In this document: positions 15,679 through 23,671 of the stretch, in pieces | Layout: each line of letters begins with the position of its first letter | Numbering within the stretch: position 1 is the stretch's first letter | Position numbers and translations under genes: made by a program | Assembly: GCA_002731875.1 (NCBI GenBank) | Contig: PCCY01000021.1 | Span: forward strand, 443,084 to 477,763 | Origin: Roseobacter sp. | GTDB lineage: Bacteria; Pseudomonadota; Alphaproteobacteria; Rhodobacterales; Rhodobacteraceae | Reading direction: 5' to 3' | DNA: 34,680 nt | Notes under the pieces: model-generated | Seen by the model: the letters and a program-made list of their open reading frames with translations, nothing else | What the model was told of the DNA's origin: nothing | Databases searched by the model: none

Positions 15679-16475
15679 TCCAATCCCATCTCGCCCATCA
15701 TCGCCTCTATTTTCGGCACATCCTCGGGGTTGTTCATCTCCCAGAACTGCCGCCCTTTGGCGTCGACTTCGACACAAAGCACCATGTGATTGTTTTCCAT
15801 GAACCGAAGCTGCTCGAGCCCTTCGAGCTGTTCGAGCGGCCCTACCGGCCACGTCGGATAGGATGCTAACGCCGCGGGACGGTATGCATAGACACCGACA
15901 TGATGGAACACCGGTGTAGTTTCAGCGTCATCATAGGTTTTCGACGTGAAGGGCACTACCTCTTTGGAAAAGTAAAGCGCACTGTGGTTGGTGGCAAAAA
16001 CCGCAGTAGTCCCCCCGACACGCCCGGCTTTGCGATCCGCCAGCAGGCTGTTCAAGGTCGATCCGTCACAACGTAAAACAGGCGTGGCGATACCGGCATC
16101 GCTGTCGCCCTTCAGCCCCTCAACAAGGCTTTCGACAAACCAATGCGGGGTCAGCGGGGCGTCGCCCTGTAGGTTGACCACGATGTCGTAACCGCCGCCC
16201 AATGCCGCATGGGCTTCGGCGCAGCGTTCGGTTCCGTTTGCGCAATCGACCGACGTCATCACGACCTCGGCGCCAAAGCTGGCGGCGGCGTTTTTTATCC
16301 GGTCATCATCCGTGGCGACAACGACCCTGTCCACACCCCGAACCTCGCAAGCCGCGCGCCAACTGCGTTCAATCAGGCTGCGCGATACCCCGCCTGCCCC
16401 TTTCAACATAGCCAGTGGTTTGGCGGGATAGCGTGATGACGCATAGCGGGCGGGAATGACGAGAAGAACAGACAT
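15675..16475 (-). CDS. kdsB: 3-deoxy-manno-octulosonate cytidylyltransferase (CMP-KDO synthetase)
   Basis: A 266-residue enzyme that activates KDO to CMP-KDO for lipid A core or capsule linkers. The N-terminal motif VIPARYASSRYPAKPLAML is the CTP-binding loop of KdsB. VVATDDDRI and NLQGDAPLTP follow, the second being the substrate-site strand. The ATG at 16475 overlaps the cysQ stop by one base (TGATG); a TTG three bases earlier is possible but less likely. Some capsule loci carry their own KdsB paralogue (KpsU), so this could be either the housekeeping copy or a capsule-specific one. The window cannot decide. It stands between cysQ and a glycosyltransferase on one transcript. Confidence 0.92.
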   Translation of the reverse strand: MSVLLVIPARYASSRYPAKPLAMLKGAGGVSRSLIERSWRAACEVRGVDRVVVATDDDRIKNAAASFGAEVVMTSVDCANGTERCAEAHAALGGGYDIVVNLQGDAPLTPHWFVESLVEGLKGDSDAGIATPVLRCDGSTLNSLLADRKAGRVGGTTAVFATNHSALYFSKEVVPFTSKTYDDAETTPVFHHVGVYAYRPAALASYPTWPVGPLEQLEGLEQLRFMENNHMVLCVEVDAKGRQFWEMNNPEDVPKIEAMMGEMGLE

Positions 16476-17272
16476 CAAGAAGCCTTTAGTTCGACGCCCG
16501 GAGCATGGGCGATGAAGAACGGGTTGGCGAAATCGGCCTTGCCGTATTTCAACGGAGTCAGGTCATCAAAGCGCACGACGACACCCCCGGCCCCCGTTAG
16601 CACCGCGTGACCTGCTGCGGTGTCCCACTCCATCGTGCGGCCGACCCGCGGGTAGAGATCTGCCTCGCCTGTGGCGATCAAACAGAACTTCAACGATGAC
16701 CCGGCGCTGGTCATGTCGCGCACCTTGTACCGGGCGATATAGTCATCGGTCGCCTGATCGCGGTGAGATTTTGACGCGACAACCATCAACGCAGCATTAT
16801 CGGGGCGCGAGACCGAGATAGGCTTTGTCGGGCCGATTTCGTCAGTGGCAAACTCACCGGTTTCCTCAACCGAGCTTCCGTCGGCCAATGTAAAGAACAT
16901 GCGCGACCGCGCAGGCGCATAAACCACACCACGTGTTGGTTCCCCGCCTTCGACCAACGCAATGTTCACGGTAAAGTCACCCCTGCGATTGATGAACTCT
17001 TTGGTGCCGTCCAATGGATCGACTATCAAGAACGTGTCACCTTTGGCAGAATGAGTAGCGGCTTGTTCTTCGGTAACCAGCACCACATCGGGAAACGCAG
17101 CGCGCAGCCCGTCAGAGATGATCTTGTCTGCGGCTTCGTCGGCAACCGTTACGGGGCTCGCGTCCGATTTGGTTTTCACATCGAAATCTCCGGCGTCGTA
17201 GATTTCCATGATCTTGTCACCGGCTTCGATTGCCAGACGGCGCATGACCGTCACCAATTCTTGATAATCCAT
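16475..17272 (-). CDS. cysQ: 3'(2'),5'-bisphosphate nucleotidase CysQ
   Basis: A 265-residue inositol-monophosphatase superfamily enzyme that converts PAP (3'-phosphoadenosine 5'-phosphate) to AMP. The metal-binding residues are visible: Glu68/Glu69 in LVTEEQ, IVDPLDGT (Asp85, Asp88) followed by KEFINRRGDFTVNIA, and MEWDTAAGHAV with Asp217. The KEFI stretch after DGT favours CysQ over inositol or fructose phosphatases. PAP is the product of both sulfate assimilation and PAPS-dependent sulfotransfer, so its place as first gene of a block that ends in a sulfotransferase-like gene is notable. It diverges from the ABC permease across 114 nt that should contain promoters for both directions, though I saw no clear hexamers. 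Confidence 0.92.
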   Translation of the reverse strand: MDYQELVTVMRRLAIEAGDKIMEIYDAGDFDVKTKSDASPVTVADEAADKIISDGLRAAFPDVVLVTEEQAATHSAKGDTFLIVDPLDGTKEFINRRGDFTVNIALVEGGEPTRGVVYAPARSRMFFTLADGSSVEETGEFATDEIGPTKPISVSRPDNAALMVVASKSHRDQATDDYIARYKVRDMTSAGSSLKFCLIATGEADLYPRVGRTMEWDTAAGHAVLTGAGGVVVRFDDLTPLKYGKADFANPFFIAHAPGVELKAS

Positions 17273-17371
17273 ATTGCCGCGGCCCCTTCAGTTTGATTGA
17301 TTACCTTACGCAAACTCCTTATGGTTGGCCATTAGCGGAACAGCAAGAATTCCGTGCCACGACAGGGTGCA

Positions 17372-17377
17372 AAGAGG
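17372..17377 (+). promoter_or_regulatory. Ribosome binding site AAGAGG of the ABC permease
   Basis: AAGAGG lies 9 nt before the ATG at 17387 and supports that start over an in-frame GTG at 17354, which has no such site. Confidence 0.5.
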
Positions 17378-17386
17378 CTTTTCAAC

Positions 17387-18211
17387 ATGTTCCAACCACG
17401 GCGTACCACCAGAGGCAACATGACCTCGGCCTTGAACATGGCCGAACTGGTTTATCACTCTGTCGTCAGATCCGTCCGGAAACAACATAACAACGCCTTT
17501 GCGGCCATTGGTATCAATATTCTTCAAGCCGTCATCTTTGTCGGTGTGTTCTATGTCATGTTCACAATCCTGGGGATGCGCGGGTCTTCGATCCGGGGGG
17601 ATTTCGTGATCTACATCATGACCGGTATTTTCCTGTTCATGATGCATACGAAAACAGTAACCGCCGTTGCCGCAGCCGAAGGCCCTGCAAGCGCGATGAT
17701 GCAGCACGCCCCCATGACCACGATGATCGCATTGGCAGCCGCCGCCCTTGGGTCGCTGTATATTCAGATGCTGTCCTTGATCATGATCATGTCGATCTAT
17801 CATCTGGCGTTTAATCCCGTGGTTATCGACGACCCGTCGGGTGTCTTCTTTATGATGATGATTGCCTGGTTCACCGGCGTTGCGGTCGGTATGGTGTTGT
17901 TGGCGATCAAGCCGTGGGCACCGTCATTCACCCAGATTTTCACGTCGCTTTACCAGCGGGCCAACATGGTGGCATCTGGCAAAATGTTTCTGGCCAATTC
18001 ACTGCCGACGTTCATGATCGCGATGTTCGACTGGAACCCGCTGTTTCACATCATTGATCAGGCGCGCGGATATGCGTTCATCAATTACAACCCACGTTAC
18101 AGCAACTGGGAATATGCGGTCTGGGTCGGCGTTGTGCTTATGGTGATCGGCCTGATGGGCGAATTTTATACCCGCAAACACGCCTCGGCGAGCTGGAGCG
18201 CACGACGCTGA
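17387..18211 (+). CDS. ABC-2 type polysaccharide exporter permease (KpsM/Wzm-like)
   Basis: A 274-residue integral membrane protein with about six hydrophobic segments (roughly residues 45-70, 75-95, 115-150, 160-185, 215-235, 245-265) after a basic cytoplasmic N-terminus. The layout and the C-terminal segment WNPLFHIIDQARGYAF followed by YNPRY are typical of ABC-2 permeases that export capsule or O-antigen. These work as homodimers with a KpsT/Wzt ATPase at the inner membrane. No partner ATPase lies next to it: the next gene is convergent alkB, 2 bp away. It diverges from the cysQ-kdsB-glycosyltransferase block, which makes a role in exporting that glycan plausible. The ATPase would have to be encoded elsewhere. 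Confidence 0.82.
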   Translation: MFQPRRTTRGNMTSALNMAELVYHSVVRSVRKQHNNAFAAIGINILQAVIFVGVFYVMFTILGMRGSSIRGDFVIYIMTGIFLFMMHTKTVTAVAAAEGPASAMMQHAPMTTMIALAAAALGSLYIQMLSLIMIMSIYHLAFNPVVIDDPSGVFFMMMIAWFTGVAVGMVLLAIKPWAPSFTQIFTSLYQRANMVASGKMFLANSLPTFMIAMFDWNPLFHIIDQARGYAFINYNPRYSNWEYAVWVGVVLMVIGLMGEFYTRKHASASWSARR

Positions 18212-18213
18212 CC

Positions 18214-18816
18214 CTATTCGACGACTCGCAGTGTCAGGTTTATCCGCCCGCCTTTGGGTAACAGCGTGGAAGACCCTGCCCTGATCCGGTCAATTCCGTG
18301 ATAGTTCAAGCGAGCTTCCCCACCCATGACCACGACGTCCCCCGACTGGAGCCAAATGCTTTCGGTTTTGCCCCCGCGTTTTTGCCCTCCGATACGGAAA
18401 AGGCCCTCATCTCCGAGCGATACCGACACCACGGGCCAACGAAAATCTGCCTCGTCCTTGTCTTGGTGCAGGCCCATTTTGGCTTCCGGTCCGTAATAGT
18501 TGATCAAGCAACATTCCGGGCGCTTCTCCAAGCCCGTCAGGGCGTCCCAGATGGCAAGCGCTTCGTCGGGAATCGCCGGCCACGCTGATCCGTCGGGATG
18601 CCGGTCAACATAGCGATAGCCCTTTTCATCCGTAAGCCAGCCATATTTTCCCGCCGATGTCATTCGCACCGACATTTTCTGCCCGCGCGGCGTGACGGGG
18701 CGAAAAAAAGGGGCCACTTTCACCACAGCCCTGACAGCATTCAACAATTTGCCCTGCGACGTGGTACTAAGGTGATTTTTGTGAATTTCAAAGCCGCGCA
18801 AGTCCAATATCGTCAT
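18214..18816 (-). CDS. alkB: AlkB-like Fe(II)/2-oxoglutarate-dependent alkylated nucleic acid dioxygenase
   Basis: A 200-residue dioxygenase predicted to repair 1-methyladenine and 3-methylcytosine by oxidative demethylation. The iron triad is visible as His117 and Asp119 in MGLHQDKDEADF and His173 in NYHGIDRI. The 2-oxoglutarate-binding arginines are in RINLTLR (Arg191, Arg197). SVSLGDEGLFRIGG and LLINYY-like CCLINYYGPEAKMG segments match AlkB. The start at 18816 (MTILDLRGF) is chosen for homology and for AAAGG upstream. A longer frame from 18966 would add 50 unconvincing residues and run into the dnaK upstream region. The gene diverges from dnaK across 209 nt. No Ada or AlkA neighbour is seen. 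Confidence 0.93.
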   Translation of the reverse strand: MTILDLRGFEIHKNHLSTTSQGKLLNAVRAVVKVAPFFRPVTPRGQKMSVRMTSAGKYGWLTDEKGYRYVDRHPDGSAWPAIPDEALAIWDALTGLEKRPECCLINYYGPEAKMGLHQDKDEADFRWPVVSVSLGDEGLFRIGGQKRGGKTESIWLQSGDVVVMGGEARLNYHGIDRIRAGSSTLLPKGGRINLTLRVVE

Positions 18817-18886
18817 CTGAGCGCCTTTCCTGACTGCTTTCGTGAAAAATCCTTGTAGATTTCCCAATTCCTTTCTCATGCAACGG

Positions 18887-18915
18887 TTGCAGGGTCCATA
18901 TCTGCTCCTTATATA
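18887..18915 (+). promoter_or_regulatory. Candidate dnaK promoter
   Basis: TTGCAG (18887-18892) and TATATA (18910-18915) are separated by exactly 17 bp. The context CCTTATATA also resembles the -10 side of alphaproteobacterial RpoH promoters, so heat-shock control is possible but not shown. The transcript would have a leader of about 105 nt before dnaK. Confidence 0.45.
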
Positions 18916-19025
18916 CGCCCAGAACCGCCGAGGGCATCCAGCCTTTGGTGAAAAAGATCGGAGCAAGGGTGCCGTAACGGGCCTGAGCTTCGTGTAATCG
19001 CCTTGAGTAAATGAGGGATCAAAGC

Positions 19026-20933
19026 ATGGCCAAAGTAATTGGTATCGACTTAGGAACTACAAATAGCTGTGTCGCCATCATGGATGGTAGCCAGCCGCGG
19101 GTTATCGAAAACGCCGAAGGTGCGCGTACTACCCCTTCCATCGTGGCATTCACAGATGACGAACGTCTGGTCGGTCAGCCCGCCAAGCGGCAGGCTGTCA
19201 CAAACGCGGACAACACCATTTTCGGTGTGAAGCGTCTGATCGGTCGTCGCAATGACGACCCGGATCTGGCCAAAGACAAGAAAAACCTGCCATTCAAAGT
19301 CATCGATGGTGGCAATGGCGACGCATGGGTTGAAGCCAGGGGCGAGAAATACTCTCCTTCGCAAATCTCTGCGTTCATCCTTGGTAAGATGAAAGAAACA
19401 GCAGAATCGTATCTGGGCGAAGAAGTTACCCAAGCGGTTATCACGGTGCCTGCGTACTTTAACGACGCTCAGCGTCAGGCGACCAAAGATGCGGGCAAGA
19501 TTGCCGGCCTCGAAGTGCTGCGGATCATCAACGAACCGACAGCGGCTGCCTTGGCGTACGGTCTGGACAAGAAAGAAACCCAAACCATCGCGGTCTATGA
19601 CCTTGGTGGCGGTACATTCGACGTCACGATCCTCGAGATCGACGATGGTCTGTTCGAAGTGAAATCTACCAATGGTGATACGTTCCTTGGTGGTGAAGAT
19701 TTTGACATGCGCTTGGTCAACTACCTTGCGGATGAATTCAAAAAGGCCAACGGTGTCGACCTTACGCAAGACAAGATGGCGCTTCAGCGTCTGAAGGAAG
19801 CTGCGGAAAAGGCCAAGATCGAACTGTCGAGCGCAAACCAGACAGAGATTAACCAGCCGTTCATTTCGATGGGCAAAGACGGTTCGCCTCTGCACATGGT
19901 CATGAAACTGACCCGCTCCAAGTTGGAGCAGCTGGTGGGTGACTTGATCAAAGCTTCGCTCAAGCCTTGTGCCGCTGCGTTGAAAGATGCCGGTGTTTCC
20001 GCTTCCGAGATCGACGAAGTTGTTCTGGTTGGGGGTATGACACGTATGCCGCGCGTGATCGAGGAAGTGACCAAGTTCTTTGGTAAAGAGCCGCACAAGG
20101 GTGTTAACCCGGATGAGGTTGTTGCCCTGGGTGCCGCCATTCAGGCCGGTGTTTTGCAAGGTGACGTCAAAGACGTCGTTCTGCTTGACGTGACGCCGCT
20201 GAGCTTGGGTATCGAAACATTGGGCGGTGTTTTCACCCGTCTGATCGACCGCAACACCACGATCCCGACCAAGAAGTCGCAGGTCTTCTCGACTGCCGAA
20301 GACAACCAAAACGCTGTGACCATCCGGGTTTTCCAGGGTGAGCGCAAAATGGCGGCAGACAACAAGATCCTTGGCGCTTTCAATCTGGAAAGCATTCCAC
20401 CCGCACCACGCGGTATGCCCCAGATCGAAGTGACCTTCGACATTGACGCAAACGGTATCGTTGCCGTCGGCGCATTGGACAAGGGCACGGGCAAGGAACA
20501 GAAGATCACGATCCAAGCGTCGGGCGGATTGTCTGATGCTGACATCGAAAAGATGGTCAAGGATGCGGAAGAGAACGCGGAATCCGATAAGGAACGCCGC
20601 GCACTGATCGAAGCAAAGAACCAGGCGGAATCGCTTATCCACTCGACCGAGAAGTCGCTGGAAGAGCATTCCGACAAGGTTGATCCGACCACTGTCGAAG
20701 CGATCGAACTGGCCATTGCCGCGTTGAATGACGAACTGGCGACCGACAACGTCGAAAAGATCAAGTCAGGCATTCAAAACGTCACAGAGTCGGCAATGAA
20801 ACTGGGTGAAGCCATCTATAAGGCGGCTCAGGAAGACAATGAAGATGTTGCTCAGGCCGCAGACGCGCCCCATGGCGACGACGACATTGTTGACGCCGAT
20901 TTCGAAGACCTAGACGATAACAAGCGCGCATAA
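19026..20933 (+). CDS. dnaK: Chaperone DnaK (Hsp70)
   Basis: A 635-residue Hsp70 that folds and protects proteins in the cytoplasm with DnaJ and GrpE. The ATPase domain begins [19 protein letters not shown] and includes [16 protein letters not shown] and [13 protein letters not shown]. The linker [16 protein letters not shown] leads into the substrate-binding domain (about 395-510). A helical lid follows, ending in the acidic tail with [14 protein letters not shown], the conserved EEVD-like DnaK end seen in bacteria. The start at 19026 is preceded by GAGGG (19013-19017) with 8-nt spacing; an ATG at 19011 would add five residues and overlaps that site. dnaJ follows 80 nt downstream. grpE is not in the window. 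Confidence 0.99.
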   Translation: MAKVIGIDLGTTNSCVAIMDGSQPRVIENAEGARTTPSIVAFTDDERLVGQPAKRQAVTNADNTIFGVKRLIGRRNDDPDLAKDKKNLPFKVIDGGNGDAWVEARGEKYSPSQISAFILGKMKETAESYLGEEVTQAVITVPAYFNDAQRQATKDAGKIAGLEVLRIINEPTAAALAYGLDKKETQTIAVYDLGGGTFDVTILEIDDGLFEVKSTNGDTFLGGEDFDMRLVNYLADEFKKANGVDLTQDKMALQRLKEAAEKAKIELSSANQTEINQPFISMGKDGSPLHMVMKLTRSKLEQLVGDLIKASLKPCAAALKDAGVSASEIDEVVLVGGMTRMPRVIEEVTKFFGKEPHKGVNPDEVVALGAAIQAGVLQGDVKDVVLLDVTPLSLGIETLGGVFTRLIDRNTTIPTKKSQVFSTAEDNQNAVTIRVFQGERKMAADNKILGAFNLESIPPAPRGMPQIEVTFDIDANGIVAVGALDKGTGKEQKITIQASGGLSDADIEKMVKDAEENAESDKERRALIEAKNQAESLIHSTEKSLEEHSDKVDPTTVEAIELAIAALNDELATDNVEKIKSGIQNVTESAMKLGEAIYKAAQEDNEDVAQAADAPHGDDDIVDADFEDLDDNKRA

Positions 20934-20951
20934 GCACGCCCATGGAATCCT

Positions 20952-20990
20952 TGATAGGCCGGTCCGCTTGCTTGCCGGGCCGGCCTGTCA
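20952..20990 (+). other. 15-bp hairpin in the dnaK-dnaJ intergenic region
   Basis: Bases 20952-20966 pair with 20976-20990 over 15 bp, with two G-U wobbles (20955/20987 and 20963/20979), around a 9-nt loop. It sits 18 nt after the dnaK stop and has no T-tract after it. That pattern suggests a processing or stability element, or partial termination, that keeps dnaK mRNA above dnaJ mRNA; this is inference. Confidence 0.7.
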
Positions 20991-21013
20991 CGTTCCAGCG
21001 TAGGAGCTAATCT

Positions 21014-22159
21014 ATGGCCAAACGTGATTACTACGAAATTCTCGGTGTGCCCAAAGGCGCGTCCGCCGATGATATCAAAAGAGGCTATCGAACCAAAGCC
21101 AAGGAATTGCACCCCGATCGGAATGCCGACAATCCCAATGCCGAGGCCCAGTTCAAAGAAGCGAACGAAGCCTATGAGATATTGAAGAATGCCGACAAGA
21201 AAGCAGCCTATGACCGTTATGGTCATGCGGCTTTCGAAGGTGGCATGGGGGGTGGTCAACGTCACGGTGCCGGTGCGCACGGTGATTTTTCGTCCGCATT
21301 CTCGGATGTGTTTGATGATTTGTTCGGTGACTTCATGGGCAATCAACGCGGAGGTGGCGGTGGACGTCGCGCCGCGCGGGGTGCCGATTTGCGGTTTAAC
21401 TTGGGTATCACGCTCGAAGATGCCTATAAGGGCATGCAGAAATCCATCAACGTGCCGACCTCTGTTGCGTGTGATGCATGCAGCGGCTCGGGGGCCGAAG
21501 GCGGTGCTGAACCGACGACCTGTCCGACCTGTTCGGGGATGGGCAAAGTCCGTGCGCAGCAGGGCTTCTTTACCGTTGAACGTACGTGCCCGACCTGTTC
21601 GGGGATGGGCCAGATCATCAAGAACCCCTGCAAAGTGTGCCGGGGCGCAGGACGTGTCGATAAGGACCGGGCGCTGTCGGTCAACATCCCCGCCGGGGTT
21701 GAAACCGGGACACGCATTCGCTTGGCCGGTGAAGGCGAAGCAGGCATGCGCGGCGGTCCGGCAGGTGACCTGTACATCTTCATCGAGGTCCAGGAACACG
21801 ACCTGTTCGAACGCGACGGTTCAAATCTTTTTTGCCGGGTACCCGTTTCAATGAGCACCGCAGCTCTTGGTGGCAGCATTGAAGTACCTACTATAGACGG
21901 CGGTCGCGGACGGGTGCAAATCCCGGCCGGTAGCCAGTCAGGCCGTCAAATGCGCCTGCGCAGCAAGGGGATGCCGCCACTTCGCGGCGGAGGCACTGGC
22001 GACATGATCATCGAATTGGCCGTCGAAACGCCGGTGAACCTCACCGGTCGCCAGAAAGAGCTGCTGCGGGAGTTCGAAAAGGAATCGTCGAACAACAACC
22101 CTGAATCCAGCAGTTTTTTTTCTTCGGTTAAATCCTTTTGGGATTCGATGAAAAGTTGA
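21014..22159 (+). CDS. dnaJ: Chaperone DnaJ (Hsp40, type I)
   Basis: A 381-residue co-chaperone that stimulates DnaK ATPase and delivers clients. The J domain (about 1-70) starts [20 protein letters not shown] and carries the HPD triad in [10 protein letters not shown] Gly/Phe-rich segment follows (about 75-125). Four zinc-binding CxxCxGxG repeats come next: [24 protein letters not shown] and CKVCRGAG (about 152-220). The C-terminal substrate domains complete a type I DnaJ of usual length. AGGAG (21002-21006) lies 7 nt before the ATG. It shares a transcript with dnaK unless the intergenic hairpin separates them, and it is followed closely by an intrinsic terminator. Confidence 0.99.
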   Translation: MAKRDYYEILGVPKGASADDIKRGYRTKAKELHPDRNADNPNAEAQFKEANEAYEILKNADKKAAYDRYGHAAFEGGMGGGQRHGAGAHGDFSSAFSDVFDDLFGDFMGNQRGGGGGRRAARGADLRFNLGITLEDAYKGMQKSINVPTSVACDACSGSGAEGGAEPTTCPTCSGMGKVRAQQGFFTVERTCPTCSGMGQIIKNPCKVCRGAGRVDKDRALSVNIPAGVETGTRIRLAGEGEAGMRGGPAGDLYIFIEVQEHDLFERDGSNLFCRVPVSMSTAALGGSIEVPTIDGGRGRVQIPAGSQSGRQMRLRSKGMPPLRGGGTGDMIIELAVETPVNLTGRQKELLREFEKESSNNNPESSSFFSSVKSFWDSMKS

Positions 22160-22166
22160 TGAAACG

Positions 22167-22195
22167 GGGTGGGGCATCCGTCTCACCCTTTTTTT
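22167..22195 (+). terminator. Rho-independent terminator after dnaJ
   Basis: GGGTGGGG (22167-22174) pairs with TCTCACCC (22181-22188), including two G-U wobbles, around a 6-nt loop. Seven Ts (22189-22195) follow directly. It lies 8 nt after the dnaJ stop and is the clearest intrinsic terminator in the window. Confidence 0.85.
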
Positions 22196-22254
22196 CGCTG
22201 ATCCGGGCTATCCAATTTAACGCGCTGATAACCTGTTTCGCGCACAGTCAGCGG

Positions 22255-23016
22255 ATGGCGTCCAAACCTTCTCAATTCGCTGATCCGATGTTGCCGTTTC
22301 TAAACGACGAAACCGCGCAAACAGCCCCTGTGTCGGGCAAACAACCATCGTATATCGTTGATCATCGTCAGCGTCTGCGTGCCCGTTTTATGGTGGGGGG
22401 CGCTGCGGCAATCCCGGATTACGAACTGCTTGAACTGGTTTTGTTCCGCGCCATACCGCGACGCGATGTAAAGCCGCTTGCCCGTGCATTGATGGATGAA
22501 TTCGGCGACTTTAATCGTGTCATATCAGCAGCTTCATCCCGTCTGCGCAGCATTTCAGGTGTCGGCGACGCGGTGGTCACAGAGCTCAAGATTATCGAAG
22601 CCGCTGCCCACCGCATGGCCCGGTCAAAGATGATGCGCACGCATGTGGTATCAAGCTGGGATGCCTTGCTGGATTATTGCCACACCACCATGGCCCACCG
22701 GGAAACCGAACAATTCCGCGTTCTCTATCTTGATCGTAAGAATGTCATCATTGCTGATGAAGAACAGGGAAAAGGCACTGTTGACCATGTCCCGGTCTAC
22801 CCTCGTGAGGTCGCCAAACGTGCGTTGGAACTGAATGCTAGCGCGTTGATCCTCGTTCATAATCATCCTTCGGGCGATCCTACCCCATCCCAGAATGACA
22901 TCGACATGACACAACAGATCCATAACGCTTGCAATGCGCTAGGGCTCACCCTGCATGATCACCTTATCATCGGAAAATCCCGCGAGCTGAGCTTTCGCGC
23001 CGAAGGGTACCTATAA
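22255..23016 (+). CDS. radC: RadC family JAMM-domain protein (DNA repair protein RadC homologue)
   Basis: A 253-residue protein. The N-terminal helix-hairpin-helix region (about 45-125) contains DYELLELVLFRAIPRRD and ISGVGDAVVTELK. The C-terminal RadC/JAMM metalloprotease-like domain has the zinc motif LVHNHPSGDPTPSQND near residue 200 and the upstream Glu in the VDHVPVYPREVAKRAL region. The biochemical role of RadC is unsettled, and the historical repair label is doubtful. The ATG at 22255 is preferred because the frame upstream of it runs back through the dnaJ terminator. There is no strong Shine-Dalgarno sequence, so the start is less certain than the identity. It probably uses its own promoter just after the terminator. 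Confidence 0.92.
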   Translation: MASKPSQFADPMLPFLNDETAQTAPVSGKQPSYIVDHRQRLRARFMVGGAAAIPDYELLELVLFRAIPRRDVKPLARALMDEFGDFNRVISAASSRLRSISGVGDAVVTELKIIEAAAHRMARSKMMRTHVVSSWDALLDYCHTTMAHRETEQFRVLYLDRKNVIIADEEQGKGTVDHVPVYPREVAKRALELNASALILVHNHPSGDPTPSQNDIDMTQQIHNACNALGLTLHDHLIIGKSRELSFRAEGYL

Positions 23017-23086
23017 CCGCAGGAAGCGTGTTCGAATTTGCCGGATATACCCTGATCCGCGAAGCTGCTACTTGTGGGGGATGAAC

Positions 23087-23668
23087 ATGCCGAAGAATTC
23101 AGCCTCCGTTTCACTGACAGATCGCACAGGGCTGCCGGATGCCCTGCGTGCGCTGGTCGTCGCCTATCCGCGCAATGGATGGGAAGAGAACCCAGCCTAT
23201 AGTCGTTTGATAAGGTTTTGGCTGGACCGCCACATGATGTTCCGGCAGATTCTTGATCATCTTGATAAAGACACCGAAAGCGCGCTTGACGGAAACCAGA
23301 ACCCCGACAGCTACAAGCGGAGGCTTAGCCAGTTGGGCGGGAGGCTTATCAACGAGCTGCATGGCCACCATCAAATCGAAGATATACATTACTTCCCCAC
23401 GATGGCCTTGCTTGATCAACGCGCGGCTATGGGTTTCGACATACTTGATAAAGACCATCAACTTCTTGATGAAATACTTTCGGACTTGGCCGATACCGCC
23501 AATGGCGTGCTGCGCTTTAATGGGGCTAAGGCAGGGTTTGTGGATACTGTTGCGGCGATGAAAGATCGGCTAAACGCGTTTAGACCGATGTTGAACCGTC
23601 ATCTGATTGACGAGGAAGAACTGGTCGTGCCTGTCTTGCTCAAATACGATCCGCCGCAGTTTCGTTGA
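23087..23668 (+). CDS. Hemerythrin-like HHE domain protein
   Basis: A 193-residue soluble helical protein with the spaced His/Glu/Asp pattern of a di-iron HHE bundle: HMMFRQILDHLDKD, HGHHQIEDIHYFP, LDKDHQLLDEIL and LNRHLIDEEEL. Such proteins bind oxygen, NO or iron, or act in stress sensing; the ligand here is unknown. The ATG at 23087 is chosen because GGGGG (23076-23080) lies 6 nt upstream. An ATG at 23081 and a TTG at 23072 are alternatives. It is 70 nt downstream of radC on the same strand and convergent with the OmpA-fusion gene, with only 3 bp between stops. No membrane segment or signal peptide is seen. Confidence 0.83.
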   Translation: MPKNSASVSLTDRTGLPDALRALVVAYPRNGWEENPAYSRLIRFWLDRHMMFRQILDHLDKDTESALDGNQNPDSYKRRLSQLGGRLINELHGHHQIEDIHYFPTMALLDQRAAMGFDILDKDHQLLDEILSDLADTANGVLRFNGAKAGFVDTVAAMKDRLNAFRPMLNRHLIDEEELVVPVLLKYDPPQFR

Positions 23669-23671
23669 CCT

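Noticed and set aside
15679..15852. N-terminal extension of the GT2 gene into kdsB.
   Set aside because: The 58 extra residues are Arg/Ala-rich frame-shifted kdsB sequence, and the ATG at 15678 matches the GT2 fold start and an ATGA overlap.
17386..18211. Reading the ABC-2 permease as a general membrane protein such as an MFS or Wzy polymerase.
   Set aside because: At about 274 residues with six membrane segments it is too short for those families, and the C-terminal segment fits ABC-2 permeases.
18852..18868. CTTG followed by CCCAAT upstream of dnaK as a heat-shock promoter.
   Set aside because: The spacing between the two elements is far shorter than RpoH promoters allow. The TTGCAG/TATATA pair at 18887-18915 is better.
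19050..20669. A 539-codon open frame on the minus strand opposite dnaK.
   Set aside because: It is the familiar antisense frame produced by dnaK codon usage. DnaK on the plus strand is certain, and the antisense product shows no recognisable domain.
20852..21799. A 315-codon minus-strand frame across the end of dnaK and most of dnaJ.
   Set aside because: It crosses the dnaK-dnaJ junction and mirrors the Gly/Cys-rich DnaJ codons. It has no domain or start signal.
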